A DNA stretch of 10,082 nt, taken from assembly GCA_948472605.1 (NCBI GenBank), contig CAOKUH010000054.1:1-10082 (forward strand), given 5' to 3'. A program made the position numbers and the translations under genes. The stretch is from an uncultured Mycoplasmatota bacterium. GTDB taxonomy: Bacteria; Bacillota_I; Bacilli_A; RF39; UBA660. The notes beneath the pieces were generated by a model that had not been told where the DNA came from, ran no database searches, and worked only from the letters and a program-made list of their open reading frames with translations. Positions within the stretch are counted from its first letter, which is position 1. Each line of letters begins with the position of its first letter. This document shows, piece after piece, positions 7,319 to 10,082 of the stretch.

Positions 7319-7367
7319 TCTAATCAGTAGTAATGAATTATAGTAAATTATTCTCTTTAATTATATC

Positions 7368-7401
7368 AAAAAAAGAGCAAATCATAAACACAATCTGCTC
7401 T
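7368..7401 (-). terminator. Strong minus-strand rho-independent terminator
   Basis: Read on the minus strand, AGAGCAGATT pairs with GATTTGCTCT (two G-U pairs) around an 8-base loop and runs into seven Ts. It would end transcripts from the decayed frame at 7452-7789 or from the hydrolase gene further upstream. It thus isolates the XRE promoter at 7276-7306. Confidence 0.8.
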
Positions 7402-7451
7402 ATAAATTGACAAACCTACATATAGATCATTTGAAACTTTGAATTAAATAT

Positions 7452-7789
7452 TTATACTAATGTTTTAATGTAATCTTCTAAATCTGATAATGATAAGTTT
7501 CCAATAAATATCTCATTAGAATAATTAAATGATAGAAAAGTAGTATTGTTTATTCACTTGATACTACTATTGTTAATCTTTGGTGTTGGCAAAACTCACA
7601 AATAAACTCTATACGTTGTTTTAGATTGCTTTCCATTTCTAACTCTGTAAACACAAAAAAATCAACCCAAACGGAATGGTATGTATCTCAAGTTCAAGCT
7701 ATAAAAGTTCAAATAAAAACGTTACTGGAGCGAATGACGTAGATATCTACAACTTTTCTCCAATAAATAATATACCATGTTTTTAGCAT
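7452..7789 (-). pseudogene. Decayed minus-strand gene of unknown function with a CxxC motif
   Basis: No intact gene lies between 7319 and 7852, but one minus-strand frame reads like protein. From an ATG at 7789 it gives MLKTWYIIYWRKVVDIYVIR, then three TGA stops within about 12 codons. It is then open from 7687 to 7553 with VWVDFFVFTELEMESNLKQR and IEFICEFCQHQRLTIVVSSE, where CEFC is a possible metal-binding pair, and stops at TAA 7550-7552. A shift of frame there continues as FLSFNYSNEIFIGNLSLSDL and EDYIKTLV to TAA at 7452-7454, about 50 bases before the terminator at 7368-7401. No ribosome binding site precedes the ATG at 7789; an internal ATG lies at 7636. I infer a small gene broken by stops and a frameshift. 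The family is not recognised. Confidence 0.35.
7739..7750. repeat. Perfect 12-bp palindrome
   Basis: GTAGATATCTAC is fully self-complementary with no spacer. It lies within the decayed frame at 7452-7789 and is flanked at 7676-7682 and 7772-7778 by the matching arms ATGGTAT and ATACCAT. Its role is unknown; it may be coincidence in AT-rich DNA. Confidence 0.4.
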
Positions 7790-7852
7790 TTATGGATTAG
7801 GAGTTTATTTAAATTTGTTAATTTTTAAATTTTTTACAACAATTGTAATAAA

Positions 7853-8824
7853 TTATTTAACTTCATCTTCTAATAGTTTTTTGATATCTTCTACTGCTTC
7901 ATTTAAATTATGTTCACCATTTTCATAAGTTTTCAATATAACATTTGAGCATAATTCATTATATATCTCTTGTGTATTTTCCCATCTTGTATTAATATCC
8001 TTACCTAAATATTTGTATATTTGCTTTAATTCATCAGAATTTATTATACCTTTATAGTAAGGAATAAATCCGTTATCATCTACTCTTTGAAAAGCATCTA
8101 TTTCATCTTTTTTTCCTTGATAATAAAATTGTTTAATAGCTATAAATTTTTTGATTTTTTCGTCAGTGATTTCACTAAAATTACCTACACCTACTGGGTA
8201 TAATAATTTTTCGTTATCTATATTTCTTAATGGTAAAATTAAAGTTCCACCTAAACCACCTGCTATTACTAATTTAACTAACTCATGGTGTAATATAGAA
8301 AATCTATTTGCAAATTTTGCAGATGCAGAAAATCCATGAACAATTATTTTTTCATCTAAATATATATTATTTTGTTCCAATCTTCTCTTTGCATCATTTA
8401 TCATATTTATTATTTGCAAATCTACTCTCTCATATAATTTATTACTTACTTTAAAAGAATTACTCGAAAGCATATTTAAATATATTTCTTCATTTAATAT
8501 ATTATCATAATATCTTGGTATTAAAGGATATAATATAGGAAATAAAGAGTTTTGATTGCAATAATGAATTGGATTCCTAAAACTTTTATAATTCTCATAC
8601 ATATATTCTAATTTTTCTTTTGGATTATTAGTTTTACAAGTTTTATAATTCATACTTTCTAATATCAATGATGTTTTATTTCTCATACCTCTAGGAATAA
8701 ATAGTAAGTATTCAAAATTATATCCTTGAGTTGGATTAGATGGAATACGATATAATAATCCACCACTTTTTAAATTATTTTTTTCATCAAATTCTCTTAA
8801 ATAACTATCACTAAAAAAATTCAT
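7853..8824 (-). CDS. Alpha/beta hydrolase with a Ser-Asp-His triad
   Basis: A 323-residue protein with no signal peptide or membrane helix, so probably cytoplasmic. Residues 14-50 hold an N-terminal beta region (GGLLYRIPSN, YLLFIPRGM). Residues 157-195 are the core: EKIIVHGFSASAKFANRF gives a nucleophile elbow G-F-S-A-S with Ser166, followed by HHELVKLVIAGGLGGTLILP. The strand IKQFYYQGKKDEIDAF supplies the likely acid (Asp240 or Asp243), and ENGEHNL supplies His305, close to the C terminus. This triad order and spacing are standard for the esterase/depolymerase-like part of the alpha/beta hydrolase superfamily; the substrate cannot be told. The start at 8824 is chosen because AGGAGG lies 5 bases upstream; the open frame reaches a TTG at 8842, but there the RBS would be coded as protein. 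It is a single-gene unit: the neighbours on both sides are decayed. Confidence 0.8.
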   Translation of the reverse strand: MNFFSDSYLREFDEKNNLKSGGLLYRIPSNPTQGYNFEYLLFIPRGMRNKTSLILESMNYKTCKTNNPKEKLEYMYENYKSFRNPIHYCNQNSLFPILYPLIPRYYDNILNEEIYLNMLSSNSFKVSNKLYERVDLQIINMINDAKRRLEQNNIYLDEKIIVHGFSASAKFANRFSILHHELVKLVIAGGLGGTLILPLRNIDNEKLLYPVGVGNFSEITDEKIKKFIAIKQFYYQGKKDEIDAFQRVDDNGFIPYYKGIINSDELKQIYKYLGKDINTRWENTQEIYNELCSNVILKTYENGEHNLNEAVEDIKKLLEDEVK

Positions 8825-8850
8825 AATATCCTCCTTCAACAAATAAAATA

Positions 8851-8859
8851 TTTATACCA
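8851..8859 (-). promoter_or_regulatory. Extended -10 promoter of the hydrolase gene
   Basis: On the minus strand TGGTATAAA has a TG-type extension before a good -10 hexamer (8856-8851). It would start transcription about 20 bases before the ATG at 8824, leaving room for the AGGAGG site at 8835-8830. No clear -35 box is visible at the usual spacing. Confidence 0.35.
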
Positions 8860-8910
8860 CTTTGATAATTACTCTATTTTTTTTGAAAAATTAAATTCTA
8901 AAAGATTAAA

Positions 8911-9281
8911 TCACGAATTTTTGGTATTTATTTTAATTTTTTCTTTTTCTAAAACATCAATATTTGCCATTTTTACATTACTTTCTAAAAATAAACTAAT
9001 TGTATTTATTAATGAAATAATTATAACACCATCCAATCTATATTTCAAAGTTATAACGACTTTTATCTTTAGATTTATTATTTTTATTATCCCAAGTATA
9101 GTCATCTTTTACACTTTTTATAGTATCATCACTAAATATTCATGGTCGTATAAATTTTTTGAAAATTTTCAATAATCTTCTCGTTCTTTATCTTTATCAA
9201 ACATCCTTTAAGTTCTTTAATTTTGTTATCAATATTTTTAGATAAAGTATCAACTTTAAGAGATAAGGCTTTATTACTCTT
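8911..9281 (-). pseudogene. Frameshifted minus-strand gene with a coiled-coil region, unknown function
   Basis: Three successive minus-strand frames each read like protein and together cover about 120 codons. The segment from 9281 to 9135 gives KSNKALSLKVDTLSKNIDNK and IKELKGCLIKIKNEKIIENF, a heptad-like amphipathic helix. The segment from 9139 to 9041 gives IFSDDTIKSVKDDYTWDNKN and KSKDKSRYNFEI. The last, from about 9060 to the TGA at 8911-8913, gives LKYRLDGVIIISLINTISLF then LESNVKMANIDVLEKEKIKI. The breaks fall near 9135 and 9050, and a TAA at 9282-9284 cuts off the N-terminal side. I infer a decayed gene. A helical N-terminal domain of a secreted toxin or phage-type protein is conceivable, but nothing in the sequence proves it. 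Confidence 0.35.
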
Positions 9282-9295
9282 TTATACAAGATTAA

Positions 9296-9382
9296 AAATA
9301 TGATATAGATTTAAATCACAAAATTATATTTGAGGCATGGTGGTCCGATTTGTTTAAAAATTTCAAATGTATTAATAAATAA
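9296..9382 (+). pseudogene. Short remnant possibly from an ankyrin-gene paralogue
   Basis: A plus-strand frame following a TAA at 9293-9295 reads KYDIDLNHKIIFEAWWSDLF and KNFKCINK to a TAA at 9380-9382. The start KYDIDLNH resembles KYNLDINH in the downstream ankyrin protein (residues 103-110). The DNA also aligns there: ATTAAAAATATGATATAG here against ATTAAAATACAATTTAG at 9850-9866, with one extra A that would explain the upstream stop. It has no start codon or RBS. I infer the end of a lost tandem copy, but the match is short. Confidence 0.3.
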
Positions 9383-9440
9383 TCAATTTAGTGGATGCTG
9401 TCCATATGAATTAAACAAAACTAATTAGAATGAAACATTT

Positions 9441-9484
9441 TGAAAAAACTTCGCAAAAAATTGTGAAAAAACTTCGCAAAAAAT
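9441..9484. repeat. Two identical 21-bp direct repeats upstream of the ankyrin gene promoter
   Basis: Copies at 9441-9461 and 9464-9484 are identical over 21 bases (TGAAAAAACTTCGC followed by six A and a T) with a 23-base period, close to two helical turns. They end just before the -35 region of the promoter feeding the ankyrin gene. Spacing and place suit a regulator or nucleoid-protein binding site; the CTTCGC core is unusual in this AT-rich stretch. Confidence 0.7.
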
Positions 9485-9487
9485 ATT

Positions 9488-9517
9488 CTCAAAATTAAGA
9501 TTTTGTGCTATTATAAT
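9488..9517 (+). promoter_or_regulatory. Promoter of the ankyrin-repeat gene
   Basis: A consensus -10 TATAAT lies at 9512-9517, giving a predicted transcript start near 9524 and a leader of about 23 bases before the ATG. The -35 region (CTCAAA at 9488-9493 with an 18-base spacer, or TCAAAA with 17) is poor, which suggests dependence on an activator. The direct repeats at 9441-9484 end immediately upstream of it. Confidence 0.6.
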
Positions 9518-9546
9518 ACTTATTTTTTTAAAGGGGGGAATTCTAT

Positions 9547-10082
9547 ATGTTAAATATAAATAACATTAAAGAGTTACTATCAAATATGACACAAGATATT
9601 AATTTTAATATCAAAAAATTAAGAAAAGCATTTGGAAGTTTAGAATATACAGATGATGATAATCAATCATTACTTCATATTTTAGTAGATAATAAATATG
9701 ATGAAGAAAAATGTTTTTTAGCAATTCAATCGCTATTAAAAGTTGGACTTAGTCCTAATTTAGAAGCAGATTTTAATTACAATTTTATTCAAACTGCATT
9801 ATATGCTGGTTATAGTGAAAAATTTATTTTAAATATTATTAATGAAGCATTAAAATACAATTTAGATATTAATCATATTGATAGTGATAAAGATACTATT
9901 GTTCATACTGCAATTTATAGTGATGATTATTTGGGAGAAGTTGAAAGAATATATGAACTATTGTGTTCAAATGGTTATGATTCTTCAAAAATAGATCATG
10001 ATGGAAGAAATTTAATTGAAGCAATGATATTTCAAAAACAATATTTAGAAAATAACTATAATGGTTTTTTATATAAAGTACA
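9547..10082 (+). CDS. Ankyrin-repeat protein (3' end outside the window)
   Basis: The ATG at 9547 follows AAGGGGGG by 8 bases. The frame is open to the window end (178 codons and two bases), so the C terminus is missing. The protein is soluble, acidic and helical. After an N-terminal helix (residues 1-34), ankyrin-like units occur at about 35-70 (DNQSLLHILVDNK, LLKVGLSPN), 77-110 (NFIQTALYAGY, ALKYNLDINHI), 112-146 (SDKDTIVHTAIYSD, YELLCSNGYD) and from 149 on (DHDGRNLIEAMIF). The usual TPLHxA core is degenerate (SLLHILV, TIVHTAI). Ankyrin repeats bind proteins; in bacteria such short proteins often act as immunity or partner proteins of toxins or as effectors. No toxin is intact nearby: only the decayed coiled-coil gene at 8911-9281 on the other strand and a possible ankyrin remnant at 9296-9382. 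Function is otherwise unknown. Confidence 0.82.
   Translation, partial: MLNINNIKELLSNMTQDINFNIKKLRKAFGSLEYTDDDNQSLLHILVDNKYDEEKCFLAIQSLLKVGLSPNLEADFNYNFIQTALYAGYSEKFILNIINEALKYNLDINHIDSDKDTIVHTAIYSDDYLGEVERIYELLCSNGYDSSKIDHDGRNLIEAMIFQKQYLENNYNGFLYKV

Noticed and set aside
7257..7319. Extended start of the XRE regulator at 7319, adding 21 residues
   Set aside because: No RBS before it, and the extension would span the promoter and operator palindrome; the ATG at 7256 has GGAGGT at proper spacing.
7553..7789. Reading the TGA codons in the decayed frame as tryptophan (alternative genetic code)
   Set aside because: All intact genes in the window use only TGG for Trp over more than 2200 codons, with no in-frame TGA, so TGA is a stop here.
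7834..7848. Terminator just after the hydrolase stop (TTACAA-CAA-TTGTAA hairpin)
   Set aside because: The stem is only 6 bp of A/T-rich pairs, and on the minus strand it is followed by A residues rather than a T run.
8151..8339. Plus-strand open frame of 62 codons inside the hydrolase gene
   Set aside because: It is the reverse reading of the hydrolase nucleophile region, and has no ribosome binding site.
8921..9175. Plus-strand frame of 84 codons that looks like a hydrophobic membrane peptide
   Set aside because: No RBS; the Phe/Ile-rich translation is what antisense of Lys/Asn-rich coding DNA gives. The minus-strand pieces are more protein-like.
9441..9484. CRISPR array
   Set aside because: Only two 21-bp copies with a 2-base gap; there are no spacers and no cas genes.

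Overview
This window is strongly AT-rich DNA from a low-GC Gram-positive bacterium (Bacillota; class Bacilli/Erysipelotrichia or Clostridia are plausible, species not recognisable). Ribosome binding sites are strong AGGAGG-type sites, all four intact genes with visible ends stop with TAA, and tryptophan is written only as TGG in the 1679-codon gene, so the standard bacterial code applies. The style is accessory: few intact genes, long decayed stretches, and mostly eukaryote-like or surface modules.

Layout. Bases 1-81 look like the tail of an upstream plus-strand gene. Bases 94-5133 hold one giant surface protein: N-terminal membrane segment, NPCBM-type carbohydrate-binding module, transglutaminase-like Cys/His core, CHB_HEX-like beta modules, F5/8 type C (discoidin) module, six Ig-like repeats, a Pro/Asn/Thr-rich linker, a beta-rich C-terminal domain and a C-terminal membrane anchor without LPXTG. 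A terminator follows at 5184-5211. Bases 5230-6067 are the frameshifted, 5'-truncated C-terminal end of a DUF2207 (YciQ-like) membrane protein. Bases 6068-6534 hold no intact gene but a cluster of hairpins, a 28-codon leader-like ORF and a dead reading frame.

On the minus strand, a membrane-anchored XRE regulator (7256-6675) is followed at once by a 36-residue membrane microprotein (6645-6535). A perfect palindrome overlaps the regulator's -35 box, which suggests autoregulation. Bases 7257-7852 contain that promoter, a strong minus-strand terminator (7368-7401) and a decayed minus-strand frame. An alpha/beta hydrolase with a Ser-Asp-His triad occupies 7853-8824 (minus). Bases 8825-9546 contain a coiled-coil pseudogene on the minus strand, a small possible ankyrin-gene remnant on the plus strand, and a promoter preceded by two identical 21-bp direct repeats. 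That promoter drives an ankyrin-repeat protein (9547 to the window end, incomplete).

The genes do not form one obvious pathway. The best candidates for an undescribed system are the XRE-TM/microprotein pair with its operator, the multi-module transglutaminase-like surface protein, and the repeat-controlled ankyrin gene. The ankyrin gene sits beside a decayed coiled-coil gene and a probable remnant of a related ankyrin gene.
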